Shown in pieces: positions 26,617-36,500 of a stretch of DNA of 64,000 bases (position 1 is the first letter of the stretch; each line of letters begins with the position of its first letter). Below the pieces are notes generated by a model. It was given only the letters and a program-made list of their open reading frames with translations. It was not told where the DNA came from and searched no databases. Position numbers and translations under genes: made by a program. Source of the DNA: Novipirellula herctigrandis (GTDB lineage Bacteria > Planctomycetota > Planctomycetia > Pirellulales > Pirellulaceae); assembly GCA_007859835.1 (NCBI GenBank), contig SJPJ01000002.1, positions 697,278 to 761,277 of the forward strand. The letters are read 5' to 3'.

Positions 26617-27252
26617 ATGCGATTTCAAATTACGACGCTCCTGATAACGGTTGCTTTAACAGCGGCGTCATTCTACCAGGCTCCGTATCCGAACGAACTG
26701 TGGTTGCAGCACATGCCGACGGTCGTGCTGTTAGTGGCTCTTGCCGCATCGTCGATCTGGTTTCGCATTTCCAAAGTATCGTTTCTCTGTATCGTCGCTT
26801 TCTTGTGGCTACACATCCTTGGTGCGCGTTGGATCTACTCTTTCGTGCCTTATGACGATTGGTCTTGTTTTCTACTCGGTCAATCAGCATCAGAGCATTT
26901 CGGTTGGCAGCGTAATCACTACGACCGAATGGTACATTTGGCTTCAGGACTATTGGTGGTACCGCCTGCTTCCGAGGTGTTGCAGCGTTGGGGTGGCATG
27001 CGACCATTAGGGGCGGCAATGATGGCGATTGCCGTGGTGTTGGCTATTGGTGCGGTTTACGAAATACTCGAATGGCAGATCGCAGTTGCATTCTCGCCGC
27101 AACAAGCCGAAGCATATAATGGACAACAAGGTGATGTCTGGGATCCCCAAAAGGACCTTGCTCTGGCTTGGATCGGTGCAGCGATTTCCGCAGGGCTCGT
27201 GTTTCGGAAGTCGTACGATCGCCCTACTTCAAAAGCTTTTCCAAGTGGCTAG
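26617..27252 (+). CDS. DUF2238 (YjdF-like) inner-membrane protein
   Basis: 211 residues with about five membrane helices. The DUF2238 signatures HYDRMVHLASGLLVVPPASEVL, VYEILEW and GDVWDPQKDLALAWIGA are clear. E. coli YjdF has the same plan and no firmly known function. Asp and Glu residues within or beside helices (DR, YEILEW, DVWDPQKD) are conserved in the family and could bind metal. It follows the LRR lipoprotein and converges on polA with a 13-base gap. Confidence 0.87.
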   Translation: MRFQITTLLITVALTAASFYQAPYPNELWLQHMPTVVLLVALAASSIWFRISKVSFLCIVAFLWLHILGARWIYSFVPYDDWSCFLLGQSASEHFGWQRNHYDRMVHLASGLLVVPPASEVLQRWGGMRPLGAAMMAIAVVLAIGAVYEILEWQIAVAFSPQQAEAYNGQQGDVWDPQKDLALAWIGAAISAGLVFRKSYDRPTSKAFPSG

Positions 27253-27265
27253 CTTGCCAGCACTG

Positions 27266-30061
27266 CTAATGTGCCTGGAGCCAATTTTCGCCTACTCCCA
27301 TCTCGACCACAATTGGGACGCTCATCGACATCGCCGTTTTCATCGCTTCTTCAATGGCGGGCATGACTGAATCTTGCTCGCTCTTCAGCATGTCAAAGAC
27401 AATTTCGTCGTGAACGGTAAGCAGCATTTTGGTTTCAAAGTCACCCTCTCGCAAAACGCGATGCACATTGATCATCGCAAGCTTAAGCATATCCGCCGCA
27501 GTACCCTGAATCGGGCTATTCATCGCCAATCGTTCTGCTGCGTTGACGACTGTTTTGTTTCGTGAGTTAATGTCACGAATGTAGCGGCGACGACCTGTTT
27601 GGGTGGCAACATAGCCATGTTCTTTTGCGAATGCGATTGTTTTGTCGATGTAACGCTGGACCCCAGGGTACTTCTCAAAATAGTTCTGGATTAATTCGTT
27701 TGCTTCGGCTCGTGGGATGTTCAATCGCTGCTGCAACCCGAACCCCGAGATGCCGTAAATGATTCCAAAATTGACCGTCTTTGCCTTGTCTCGCATTTCT
27801 CGACTGACATCTGCGATCTCAACCTTGTAAACCTTACTGGCGGTAACGGTGTGGATATCCTCGCCGCTTCGGAACGCGTCCAACATTGCTTCGTCGCCAC
27901 TCAATTCCGCCATCACTCGCAGTTCAATTTGCGAATAGTCCGCAGACAGCAATAAATGCTTGTCGTCACGGGGAACAAATGCCGCGCGGATTTCTCGGCC
28001 GCGTTGTTTTCGCACGGGAATCGTCTGAAGGTTGGGATCATTCGATTGAATGCGACCAGTCGATGTCCAAATTTGGTCGTAACGCGTATGCAAGCGACCG
28101 GTCTTTGGATTAACCGCCAATGGCAATTGATCAACGTAGACCGACTTCAACTTTCGAGCGCTTCGGTAATCGAGAACGTCGCCAATGATCGGATGTTTGC
28201 TTGCGAGTCGTTCAAGTTCCGCTTCGCGAGTGGAATATTGTCCGGTTGCGGTCTTCTTTGGATTTTCTTCAAGCTGCATTTCCTCGTAAAGGACGATGCC
28301 GAGCTGTTTGGGAGAATCGATATTGAATTCACGGCCAGCTGCTTCGAAGATCTTGTTCTGCAACTTTTCGATCTCGCCACCGAGCGTTTCCGAATAGGTT
28401 GCGAGTGCTTCGCAATCGAGCCGAATGCCTTCGTGTTCCATATCGACCAAAACGGGAACAAGCGGAAACTCGACGTTATAGCAGACGTCACTTGTTTCCG
28501 ACTTTTCCAAATCAGCGCGAAGCAACTTGGAAACCTGCAACGTGACGTCAGCATCCTCGCATGCATACTCTGCGACTCGCTCGACATCGACATCACGCAT
28601 GTTTTTCTGGTCTTTGCCTTTGGGGCCAAGCAAATCAGATGTGGGAATCGGCCGATAACCGAGATAGAGCGTCGATAGATAGTCAAGCCCGTGTTTCATC
28701 TCGGGCTCTTTCATCGCATGGGCCAGCATGGTATCGAACAATTTCCCACGAACTTCGAATCCATGCCAACGAAGCACGGTCAAGTCGTATTTTAAGTTAT
28801 GCCCAATCTTCTCGATCGATTCATCCTCAAAGATCGGTCGAAACTCATCAATAACCGCTTGTGCTTGCTCGGAGTTGTCTGGACAAACAACATAGAAAGC
28901 CGAATGGGGTTCGAAGCTGAATGCTAATCCAAGGGGTACGGCTTCACGAGCGTCAAGTGAAGTGGTTTCCGTGTCGAAACAGATTGAATCTTGTTTCTTC
29001 AGTTGTTCAATCAAAGCGGCGCGTTGTTCGCTCGTGTTGACTGTCTGATAGTGATGCGAGACATCGCTGATCGTCTTCTCGGTGACCGGCTCATCGAACA
29101 AGGTTGCTTGAATTTCGCTTTCCCGTTTTTCTCGAACGACGTTGGCTCGCGCGGAGGCCGCCGAAAAGGTCTTGCCGAAGATCCGTTTTCCGATTGCGTC
29201 GAATTCCAGTTCGGTTAAAAGCGACTTGAGTGCTTCGGTGTCATAGGCATTCCAAGTCAATGATTCGATGTCAGTCGTGTGAGGCACGTCTAACTGGATG
29301 GTAACCAATTGTTTGGACAGTAGTGCTTTGTCGCGATTTTCCTCGATGTTCTGTTTTTGTTTTCCTTTTAGTTCGTCGAGATGGTTATATAGATTTTCAA
29401 TTGAATTGTACTTCGCAATCAACTTCTGCGCCGTCTTTGGTCCGATACCAGGAACACCTGGGATATTGTCACTGGAATCGCCCATTAGCCCAAGGATATC
29501 GATCACTTGGTCGACACGCTCAATATCCCATTTCTGCAACACCTCTTTGACGCCAAAGATTTCCAAGTCGCCTCCTTTGCGACCAGGTTTGAGGACAAAG
29601 ATATCGTCAGTCACAAGTTGGTCATAATCTTTGTCAGGCGTAACCATCCAGGTTTGGAAACCTTTGTCGGCGGCTTGATGAGCCAGAGTACCGATCACAT
29701 CATCGGCTTCGTATCCGGGCATTCGGATGGTGGTAATTTTCAATGCATTGAAGAGCCGATCCATCAGTGGCAATTGTTTGGATATGTCCTCGGGCATTGC
29801 TTCCCGCTGTGCCTTGTACTCGGGAAACGCCTCATGTCGAGCGGTCGGTTCGGATGTGTCGAAGGCAACCGCCAAGTGTGTTGGCTGTTCGCGTTTGATA
29901 AGATCAAGCACGGTATTGAGCACACCGAAAACCGCTGACGTGCAAATGCCGCCGGAAGTGAACCGGGGACTTCGCATCAATGCGAAGTGGGCTCGATAGG
30001 TTAGCGCCATGCCGTCGAGGAGGAAAAGTTTTTTCTCGTTTGGGAAAAGATCCGTCGTCAT
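27266..30061 (-). CDS. polA: DNA polymerase I
   Basis: 931 residues with all three domains. The N-terminal 5'-3' nuclease (about 1-300) starts LFLLDGMALTYRAHFAL and has VTPDKDYDQLV and LMGDSSDNIPGVPGIGPKTA. The 3'-5' exonuclease is intact: DTET at 363-366, IGHNLKYDL, and YACEDADVTL. The polymerase has motif A DYSQIELRVMA, motif B RDKAKTVNFGIIYGISGFGLQQR and motif C HDEIVFD. Many bacteria have lost the proofreading residues; here they are kept. Pol I processes Okazaki fragments and fills repair gaps. It diverges from hppA; the shared region holds a perfect inverted repeat. Confidence 0.99.
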   Translation of the reverse strand: MTTDLFPNEKKLFLLDGMALTYRAHFALMRSPRFTSGGICTSAVFGVLNTVLDLIKREQPTHLAVAFDTSEPTARHEAFPEYKAQREAMPEDISKQLPLMDRLFNALKITTIRMPGYEADDVIGTLAHQAADKGFQTWMVTPDKDYDQLVTDDIFVLKPGRKGGDLEIFGVKEVLQKWDIERVDQVIDILGLMGDSSDNIPGVPGIGPKTAQKLIAKYNSIENLYNHLDELKGKQKQNIEENRDKALLSKQLVTIQLDVPHTTDIESLTWNAYDTEALKSLLTELEFDAIGKRIFGKTFSAASARANVVREKRESEIQATLFDEPVTEKTISDVSHHYQTVNTSEQRAALIEQLKKQDSICFDTETTSLDAREAVPLGLAFSFEPHSAFYVVCPDNSEQAQAVIDEFRPIFEDESIEKIGHNLKYDLTVLRWHGFEVRGKLFDTMLAHAMKEPEMKHGLDYLSTLYLGYRPIPTSDLLGPKGKDQKNMRDVDVERVAEYACEDADVTLQVSKLLRADLEKSETSDVCYNVEFPLVPVLVDMEHEGIRLDCEALATYSETLGGEIEKLQNKIFEAAGREFNIDSPKQLGIVLYEEMQLEENPKKTATGQYSTREAELERLASKHPIIGDVLDYRSARKLKSVYVDQLPLAVNPKTGRLHTRYDQIWTSTGRIQSNDPNLQTIPVRKQRGREIRAAFVPRDDKHLLLSADYSQIELRVMAELSGDEAMLDAFRSGEDIHTVTASKVYKVEIADVSREMRDKAKTVNFGIIYGISGFGLQQRLNIPRAEANELIQNYFEKYPGVQRYIDKTIAFAKEHGYVATQTGRRRYIRDINSRNKTVVNAAERLAMNSPIQGTAADMLKLAMINVHRVLREGDFETKMLLTVHDEIVFDMLKSEQDSVMPAIEEAMKTAMSMSVPIVVEMGVGENWLQAH

Positions 30062-30518
30062 AAGTCTGTTTTAAAAGGAGGCGGGCGCGTTGAAAAGTTT
30101 TGTCAGTGTAGCGTAAAGCGAGCCAAGTGTAGTGCGACCGTTTGCCCTATGCATCGCTTGCATTTGCGTCAACTGCTCGCACCGACTGTAGATGTCACAC
30201 TTGTCGTGCAAGTGTGACATTATGCCCCATTTTGCCATGGTCATTTTGCCTACCCAAAACGGGGTTTGTCGGGGAAAGAAATGCCGCAAAATTGACGGAG
30301 GTTATTCATAGCCTTGGTTTTTCGCATTTAACTTACTAACCTAACTCGCTTGTCAGAAACAGGTCTACCTAATCTGGGGCATGTTTTTCGTGTTTAAGGT
30401 GGACACTGTGGTGATAAAGCAAACCGGGGCGAGGTTCCCGTATCGATTTTTGACCTGATGGTTTTCTGACATCTCTTCCCTCCCTCCCCTCGAATGACTT
30501 AGATAAGGGCATAGACGA
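30062..30518. other. Divergent region between polA and hppA
   Basis: 457 bases that must hold both promoters. The main visible structure is the inverted repeat at 30192-30220. The run TCTTCCCTCCCTCCCC lies about 35 bases before hppA. No gene was recognised. Confidence 0.5.
30192..30220. promoter_or_regulatory. Perfect 12-bp inverted repeat, possible operator
   Basis: ATGTCACACTTG at 30192-30203 is exactly complementary to CAAGTGTGACAT at 30209-30220, with a 5-base spacer TCGTG. No T-tract follows on either strand, which argues against an intrinsic terminator. The dyad lies about 130 bases upstream of the polA start and about 300 upstream of hppA. A dimeric repressor site or a 5'-UTR hairpin of polA are the main readings. 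Confidence 0.6.
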
Positions 30519-33248
30519 ATGGTATCACGCATGTTTGGAAAACGAAGCAGACGGGCGTTGGCCGCCGTGGCTGCTTCCGTTTTGTGTCTCGGAACGCCGC
30601 TGGTGGCGATCGCACAAGATAGCACTGATGCGGCTGTGGCGGCAGCAGAGACTGCTGCTGAGGTAGCTACTCAAGTCGCTCCGGTAGCCGGTGTCGACAA
30701 CACAACGACGGTGATCGTTTGGTTGATTGCGTTCCTTGCATCAATCTGTGCTCTGGTTCAAGCCTATCTGTTCTACAAGACGATGCAGGACTCCGATCCT
30801 GGAACGGATCGGATGCAAGAGATTGCTGGCTACGTTCGCGAAGGTGCCAATGCATATTTGACGCAACAATACAAAATCGTCGGCATCTTTTTTGTGATCA
30901 TCGTTGCGCTGCTCGCTTACGCCGCTTTTGGATTAAATGTCCAAAGCCGCTGGGTTCCGTTCGCGTTCTTGACCGGCGGTTTCTTTTCAGGTTTGGCCGG
31001 TTGGTTCGGGATGAAGACCGCTACCTTGGCCAGCAACCGAACAGCCGCTGGCGCCCAAAAATCGCTCAATGCGGGCCTTCAAGTCGCGTTCCGTTCGGGT
31101 GCGGTGATGGGATTGACCGTCGTCGGACTTGGGCTTTTAGACATCACCCTTTGGTTCGCTGTGCTCTATTGGATTTTGCCGATGGTGAACCCTGATTATA
31201 CGATGAAGCTTGTTGACATCACGGTAACGATGCTTTGCTTCGGCATGGGTGCCAGTAGCCAAGCTCTTTTCGCTCGTGTCGGTGGTGGTATCTTCACCAA
31301 AGCAGCCGATGTCGGTGCCGACTTGGTTGGCAAGGTTGAACAAGGAATTCCAGAAGATGATCCGCGTAACCCTGCAACGATCGCCGATAACGTCGGTGAC
31401 AATGTTGGTGACGTCGCAGGAATGGGTGCTGACCTTTACGAATCGTATTGCGGATCGATTTTGGCAACCGCCGCACTCGGTGTGGCTGCCTATTCGACTA
31501 GCATCTTGGTTCCTGATGGGATGGATGGAGTGCAAGCTCAGTTACAGGCGATGCTACTTCCAATGGCCATCGCAGCCATCGGTATTTTCCTGTCGATCGC
31601 TGGGATTTACGTCGTCCGAACGAAAGATGATGCGACACAAAAGAATCTGCTCGCGGCACTCGGTCGTGGTATCAATCTTTCAACCGTTTTGGTCGCCATC
31701 GCAGCCATCTTGCTCGGAGCATGGCTGATGCCAAAGACTCCCGGTACGACCTTCAATCTTGGTGGACTTGTGATTCCTGGGGTTGCTTTCAGTGTGATCA
31801 CGGGCTTGCTCGCCGGTTGGTTGATAGGTAAATGGACCGAGTATGCCACCAGTGACGAATTCTCACCGACGAAGAAGTTGGCCGATCAAGCATTGACCGG
31901 ACCAGCAACCATTATCATCGGTGGTATCGCCGATGGCATGATGAGCGTCTGGTTGCCTGTGGTCGTGATCTGCATCGGGACTCTTACATCATTTGGATTT
32001 GCAAATGGATGGAACTATGCTGACGTAAACTTCTTTGCCCTTGGACTTTACGGAGTTGGAATTGCAGCAGTCGGTATGCTAAGCACGCTAGGCATTACCC
32101 TTGCTACCGATGCATACGGCCCGATTGCGGACAATGCAGGTGGCAATGCCGAAATGTCTGGCTTGGACCCAATTGTTCGCCAGCGTACTGACGCCTTGGA
32201 CAGCCTTGGCAACACGACCGCTGCGACGGGCAAGGGATTCGCAATCGGCTCGGCGGCACTTACCGCATTGGCATTGATGGCAGCTTACATCGAAGAAGTC
32301 CGAATCGGTTTTGAACGATGGGGCGACGAAGTGGTGGAAGTGGTCGACGCGGACTTCATCAAGGCGTCCGATGGCTTCGTTGTCAGTCGTTACACTGATG
32401 TGGAAGGAACCGAGCACGCAGCAACTTGGTTAGTCGCACCAGCGACTGTGGCTGATAATGATGAACTAACGACCGCATGGGACGCAAAGTCATTCAAAGA
32501 AGGCCCAATTGCGGTTGATGACATGATCGCCTACGACAAAAACGCCGATGGCAGCATCGTCCTTGACGAGAAAGGCCGTCCAGCGGGTGCCGCTTTCATT
32601 TCCACAGGTGACAAGCTGACCTTCTTGCCAGCAGCACACCTACAAGACTTTAGCAACTACTACAACTTCTCGGTGATGAATCCGAAGGTGTTGGTTGGTA
32701 TGTTCCTTGGGATGATGGCAACACTTGTATTCTGTGCGATGACGATGAAAGCCGTCGGCCGTGCGGCGCAAGGCATGGTTGAAGAAGTTCGACGTCAATT
32801 CAAAGAGAAGCCGGGTATCATGGAAGGAACGGAACTTCCCGACTATGCTGCCCCCGTCGCTATCAGCACCAAGGCGGCTCAAAGGGAAATGATATTGCCA
32901 TCGCTTCTCGGCTTGGCTCTTCCCGTTTTAACCGGGCTTCTGCTGGGCGTCGGTGGCGTGATGGGCTTGCTAGTTGGCACGCTGACCGGTGGTTTCTGCG
33001 TCGCCATTTTCATGGCCAACGCGGGTGGTTCTTGGGACAATGCCAAGAAGTACATCGAAGCCGGTGCTCATGGTGGTAAGGGAACCGACGCACACAAAGC
33101 CGCCGTCGTTGGCGATACGGTGGGCGACCCCTTCAAAGACACCAGTGGCCCTAGTCTGAACATTCTCATTAAGTTGATGAGCATGGTCAGCGTTGTGGTC
33201 GCCGGCTTGATTGTCCGCTACAGCCTTGTCGCCTTAGGGATTTTCTAA
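30519..33248 (+). CDS. hppA: Membrane-bound (vacuolar-type) ion-translocating pyrophosphatase with extra periplasmic domain
   Basis: 909 residues, about 16 membrane helices. The substrate motif region [23 protein letters not shown] and [20 protein letters not shown], and the late blocks [15 protein letters not shown] and [17 protein letters not shown], are diagnostic. [11 protein letters not shown] (Ala, not Lys) indicates the K+-dependent class. The enzyme couples PPi hydrolysis to H+ or Na+ export; which ion cannot be told here. Two oddities: a cleavable-looking signal sequence (about 1-32) and a charged insert (about 592-718) between helices 12 and 13, where ordinary members have about 15-30 residues. 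In the known topology both face the periplasm. Confidence 0.97.
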   Translation: MVSRMFGKRSRRALAAVAASVLCLGTPLVAIAQDSTDAAVAAAETAAEVATQVAPVAGVDNTTTVIVWLIAFLASICALVQAYLFYKTMQDSDPGTDRMQEIAGYVREGANAYLTQQYKIVGIFFVIIVALLAYAAFGLNVQSRWVPFAFLTGGFFSGLAGWFGMKTATLASNRTAAGAQKSLNAGLQVAFRSGAVMGLTVVGLGLLDITLWFAVLYWILPMVNPDYTMKLVDITVTMLCFGMGASSQALFARVGGGIFTKAADVGADLVGKVEQGIPEDDPRNPATIADNVGDNVGDVAGMGADLYESYCGSILATAALGVAAYSTSILVPDGMDGVQAQLQAMLLPMAIAAIGIFLSIAGIYVVRTKDDATQKNLLAALGRGINLSTVLVAIAAILLGAWLMPKTPGTTFNLGGLVIPGVAFSVITGLLAGWLIGKWTEYATSDEFSPTKKLADQALTGPATIIIGGIADGMMSVWLPVVVICIGTLTSFGFANGWNYADVNFFALGLYGVGIAAVGMLSTLGITLATDAYGPIADNAGGNAEMSGLDPIVRQRTDALDSLGNTTAATGKGFAIGSAALTALALMAAYIEEVRIGFERWGDEVVEVVDADFIKASDGFVVSRYTDVEGTEHAATWLVAPATVADNDELTTAWDAKSFKEGPIAVDDMIAYDKNADGSIVLDEKGRPAGAAFISTGDKLTFLPAAHLQDFSNYYNFSVMNPKVLVGMFLGMMATLVFCAMTMKAVGRAAQGMVEEVRRQFKEKPGIMEGTELPDYAAPVAISTKAAQREMILPSLLGLALPVLTGLLLGVGGVMGLLVGTLTGGFCVAIFMANAGGSWDNAKKYIEAGAHGGKGTDAHKAAVVGDTVGDPFKDTSGPSLNILIKLMSMVSVVVAGLIVRYSLVALGIF

Positions 33249-33280
33249 CAGGCGAACAAAATTCCCAGGCAAGAATCGAG

Positions 33281-33321
33281 TCGCACCTTTTTCCAGCCAT
33301 GGAATCAGGTGCGATTTTTTT
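33281..33321 (+). terminator. Rho-independent terminator of hppA
   Basis: The 8-bp stem TCGCACCT/AGGTGCGA (33281-33288 and 33307-33314) is followed by seven T residues. It lies about 33 bases after the hppA stop and just before the convergent RNase HII-like gene. Confidence 0.9.
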
Positions 33322-33352
33322 GCTTGGTTCCTTGCCCACTATCGATAGGTGT

Positions 33353-34309
33353 TCATCGGCAGCGCACCAAGCGATCGCGCTTAATCTTTTTTCGTTGGAT
33401 GATTTCGTCGATTTCACTTAAGAAACGACCCGCGTCGCTAGGGTATCCCGCGGTTGGCACAATCGTTTGGCCTTTCTTTGCGTGTTGGGCAAAGTAGCGG
33501 TTCAACTCATTCATGCACAGCTCTCGCAGATATTTGGCGTGCATCGACGAAAGCGCTACGGGCGTGAACGAGTCACCTTTGACAGTAAAGCGGATCTCAA
33601 TTGTTTCCGCTTTCGACGATAGCTCGTAGTGGCTTTCCGTTGCCGTTTCTGAAATAACGCGAAGCATCGATTCATTGAAGAAATGCTGAAGCAAGCCTCC
33701 GTAATAGCGTCGGCCGCCGTGACGATCGCAAAATACGGATATCTTTGATTCGTTCCGATTCGCTTCGACAATTGACGCAACTAACCCGAGTGACAAATCA
33801 GAAAGCAAATCGGACTTATTCTGGCCTCGCTCGATTGCTTGGTTGAACTGTGATGCCGTGACAATTCGCGTTTGAACGTCTTCCAATGTGATCTCACCCT
33901 CGCACCATTGATCGATGACCTCGTTCGCGTCGGGCATTTCCTCAAGACGATCTTTTAACATCGCGCTAAGCCACGGTGTCTTCTTGATCCAGACCAGATC
34001 GTCCGCAGCAATCTGACCTAGCCAATCGAACATCGTTTCGCCACTGCAATCGCTCCACGATCGACAAACACTTGCGACCGAGGCGAGAATTCCGAGAGAA
34101 TCTCTACCACGTGGATGAAAGACTTTCTTTGAATCATCCACCAACAATGTTCGCTCACCGGCGATGATTGGTTTTCGCAGGGAGTCGAAAGCCTCGACCA
34201 TTGCCGCCTTTGTGGCGGCTTGATCAGGAAGACGCCAAGCTGTCGCAGCAACAACGAGTGGACCGAGGCGGGGTCCGTAACCCGCTTCATCGACGGCGAT
34301 CAATAGCAT
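33353..34309 (-). CDS. Divergent RNase HII-like protein (RNase H fold)
   Basis: 318 residues. The N-terminus VDEAGYGPRLGPLVVAA mirrors the RNase HII signature DEAGRGPLAGPVVAA, and VDDSKKV (57-63) mirrors its DSKK motif. FCDRHGG (Asp 195) and KGDSFTPVALSSMHAKYLRE (Asp 246) match the third and fourth acidic positions of RNase HII, the latter resembling KADxxxxxxxAASIxAKVxRD. GYPSDAGRF near the end mirrors the GYP/GYGT segment. RNase HII is usually about 200-260 residues; here an extra helical part of about 90 residues sits between DSKK and the third Asp. I infer an active-site-intact RNase H-type nuclease. Whether it cuts RNA-DNA hybrids is unknown. It is probably not the main rnhB. Confidence 0.72.
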   Translation of the reverse strand: MLLIAVDEAGYGPRLGPLVVAATAWRLPDQAATKAAMVEAFDSLRKPIIAGERTLLVDDSKKVFHPRGRDSLGILASVASVCRSWSDCSGETMFDWLGQIAADDLVWIKKTPWLSAMLKDRLEEMPDANEVIDQWCEGEITLEDVQTRIVTASQFNQAIERGQNKSDLLSDLSLGLVASIVEANRNESKISVFCDRHGGRRYYGGLLQHFFNESMLRVISETATESHYELSSKAETIEIRFTVKGDSFTPVALSSMHAKYLRELCMNELNRYFAQHAKKGQTIVPTAGYPSDAGRFLSEIDEIIQRKKIKRDRLVRCR

Positions 34310-34348
34310 TCGCGGTTCCCGTGCTTGCCATTCGTTTTGAACGGCTGG

Positions 34349-35500
34349 TTAGATGGCCATTTCGGGACAAGTTAGCAATTCGTCCACGACGTCTTTGGCC
34401 CACTGAATCCCACGACCTTCAAGGAAAATTTGGATCACGCGATCCAGTGGCATGCCTTTGCGATAGGGCCGACTGCTGGTCATCGCATCAAATGCATCGG
34501 CGACCGCAAGAACTTGAGCATCGCGTGGGATTTCTTCCCCCTTGAGCCCATCTGGGTAGCCACTGCCGTCCCACGACTCGTGGTGATGGCGAACCGCCGG
34601 CAAGATCCGTCGAAACGGACGAATCCCTTTGAGGATATCGTACCCGAGAACGGGATGGAGTTTAATCTTTTCGAATTCTTCGTCTGTCAATTTGCCGGGT
34701 TTGCAAAGCACGGAGTCTTCCACACCAATCTTTCCGATGTCATGAAGGATCCCCGCCATGCGAATTCGCTTTTGATCCTCTTCGCTATAACCAAGCCGTG
34801 CCGCAAGCTGAACCGCCAAATCGGCGACGCGTGTGGAATGGCCGCTCGTATAGGCGTCTTTCGCGTCGAGTGCCGAAATCAACGATCCGATCGTTCCTTC
34901 GAACATCTGCTGAAGTTCCGCATATTGACGTTGATTGATCAAATGAACGCCAAGCATCATCGACGTCGAACGCATCAGGTCCGCTTCGGTAGTGCCAAAT
35001 TCATCCGAAGGATGAGAGCTCTCTAATTCAGCCAACCGAATCGCGATCATGCGACCGAGACTTTCTCCACGTCGATCGATTGAAACGACGATCGCATTGT
35101 AAATTTCACCATCGAGGCACAAGTGGTTCGAAATAGTGATCTCGGATTCGGATGCGTTACCAATACGATCGCGTTGGCGAATGGCGGCGTCGGCAATCCA
35201 GCGAAGCGTCGAAGGATCGACCGCGGTTCCCGTACGATACATGGCCTCGGAGCACGCCTGATCTTCGTCGGCAAAAAGCTCGATTGCCAGTGTGCTAACG
35301 CAGACGCAGGGGGCAAGTTCACCGAGCAACATCTGGCAGATCGTCTCGATGTCTTCGCCGACTTCCAATCGCTCGCCGAATTCGCGGATCAGCGATAGCT
35401 CTTCGAACTTTTCGCTCAACGCCTCCGCCAAATATTCCACGTCACTTTTTTCGGGTCTATCGCAATCGATTGACGAAGCGGTGGATTGGTCGACAAGCAT
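34349..35500 (-). CDS. HD-GYP domain phosphodiesterase with GAF-like sensor
   Basis: 383 residues. The N-terminal 200 residues look like a GAF-type sensor (EFGERLEVGEDIETICQMLL start). The HD-GYP domain follows with SGHSTRVADLA (His 221), HDIGKIG (253-259), HHHESWDGSGYPDG (GYP at 314-316) and DAFDAMTSSRPYRKG. All metal ligands are present, so c-di-GMP hydrolysis is likely. No receiver domain is fused. The gene ends about 40 bases before the RNase HII-like gene on the same strand, so they may share a transcript. Target process unknown. Confidence 0.94.
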   Translation of the reverse strand: MLVDQSTASSIDCDRPEKSDVEYLAEALSEKFEELSLIREFGERLEVGEDIETICQMLLGELAPCVCVSTLAIELFADEDQACSEAMYRTGTAVDPSTLRWIADAAIRQRDRIGNASESEITISNHLCLDGEIYNAIVVSIDRRGESLGRMIAIRLAELESSHPSDEFGTTEADLMRSTSMMLGVHLINQRQYAELQQMFEGTIGSLISALDAKDAYTSGHSTRVADLAVQLAARLGYSEEDQKRIRMAGILHDIGKIGVEDSVLCKPGKLTDEEFEKIKLHPVLGYDILKGIRPFRRILPAVRHHHESWDGSGYPDGLKGEEIPRDAQVLAVADAFDAMTSSRPYRKGMPLDRVIQIFLEGRGIQWAKDVVDELLTCPEMAI

Positions 35501-35671
35501 TCAATGGGCAAATCTAGTGGCAACGGGTTGTTCACAGCGCGGCAAAACAACCTTACAACGCCATGACGAAGCCGACGCAGAATTCACAACCAGCTGGCTA
35601 AGACAGCTGAAAAAATATATCGGTTATGTCGATTCGTTCAGTTATTCGCCCCGATCCCAATAGCTCCGATC

Positions 35672-36253
35672 CTAATAAGACTTCGGAGACGTTCGGCCCG
35701 CTGCGACCTGCGGCTTGGGGTTGAAAATTTTGCGTTGGCGAGATGGTTGATAAGGCTGCTCGGTCACTTCGCCTTCCACAACGATGTGACTCTTTGGCAT
35801 GGGAACCCCCGAGATGTAAGTTTCGCCGACGCATGAATCGCAACCATCGCAGCCACCACAAGCGCGGCCGCAGGCGTACGAACCGCATGCCTGACCGCTA
35901 TTGCAATCGTCGCCACATCGATAACCCCAAAGACTTTCAACACCCGAGAAAACCGATCGGCACTTGCCACACGATTGACCGTTGTGGTTGCCGCATTGGT
36001 CGCACGGATCACAACAATCCGCAGGCTCGTTGATCCATGGATCGACGTACAGTTCACCGCATCCTTCGCAATCGCCGCAACCATCGGAGCAGCCACAGCC
36101 GTAACCGCCAAATGCTATCGGCCCGTACGATTCACCGTCGCAACTGCCTGAGCCGCAACCCGTCGGCCCACACCCAAACGGCGTCACGCAACCGGTGGCG
36201 CCAAGCAGCGATACGGACAAGACAACCAAACTAAGCTTTCGCAGCAACGACAT
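35672..36253 (-). CDS. Cys/Gly-rich lipoprotein
   Basis: 193 residues. A short signal peptide ends in LLGATGC (lipidated Cys 22). The next 130 residues hold about 30 Cys in CG, GCG, DGCGDCEGCGE and CCDPCDQCG patterns, with many Gly and Asp. A conserved-looking tail (KSHIVVEGEVTEQPYQPSRQRK) closes it. No known zinc-ribbon spacing is evident. The composition points to an envelope protein stabilised by disulfides, in line with reports of Cys-rich cell-envelope proteins in planctomycetes. It resembles in style, not sequence, the Cys-tailed protein at 3434-4195. Confidence 0.8.
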   Translation of the reverse strand: MSLLRKLSLVVLSVSLLGATGCVTPFGCGPTGCGSGSCDGESYGPIAFGGYGCGCSDGCGDCEGCGELYVDPWINEPADCCDPCDQCGNHNGQSCGKCRSVFSGVESLWGYRCGDDCNSGQACGSYACGRACGGCDGCDSCVGETYISGVPMPKSHIVVEGEVTEQPYQPSRQRKIFNPKPQVAAGRTSPKSY

Positions 36254-36500
36254 ATTTCCATTCCTAAAACGTTTTGTCCACGTACTAGGAAAGATAATCG
36301 TCCTGGATAGGCGTTAAAGTTTAACAAATCCGCACAATCGGAAAAATCTAACAAGCCTGCAACGTTGGGCACATCCGTATTTCAAACTGGGCGATCAGCC
36401 GCCGAGCGTTTGCTCGCGGTCACACCATTAGCGTGAACTGGCGGCCAGCGGCTAATTCGCGTAATGTGAAGAACGGATTTGCCCTGCGGGTGCCGTTCAT

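Noticed and set aside
27956-28678. 240-codon plus-strand frame inside polA
   Set aside because: It lies opposite the polymerase domain, has no family resemblance and no ribosome binding site.
33281-33321. Operator reading of the inverted repeat after hppA
   Set aside because: The seven T residues directly after the stem make it an intrinsic terminator.
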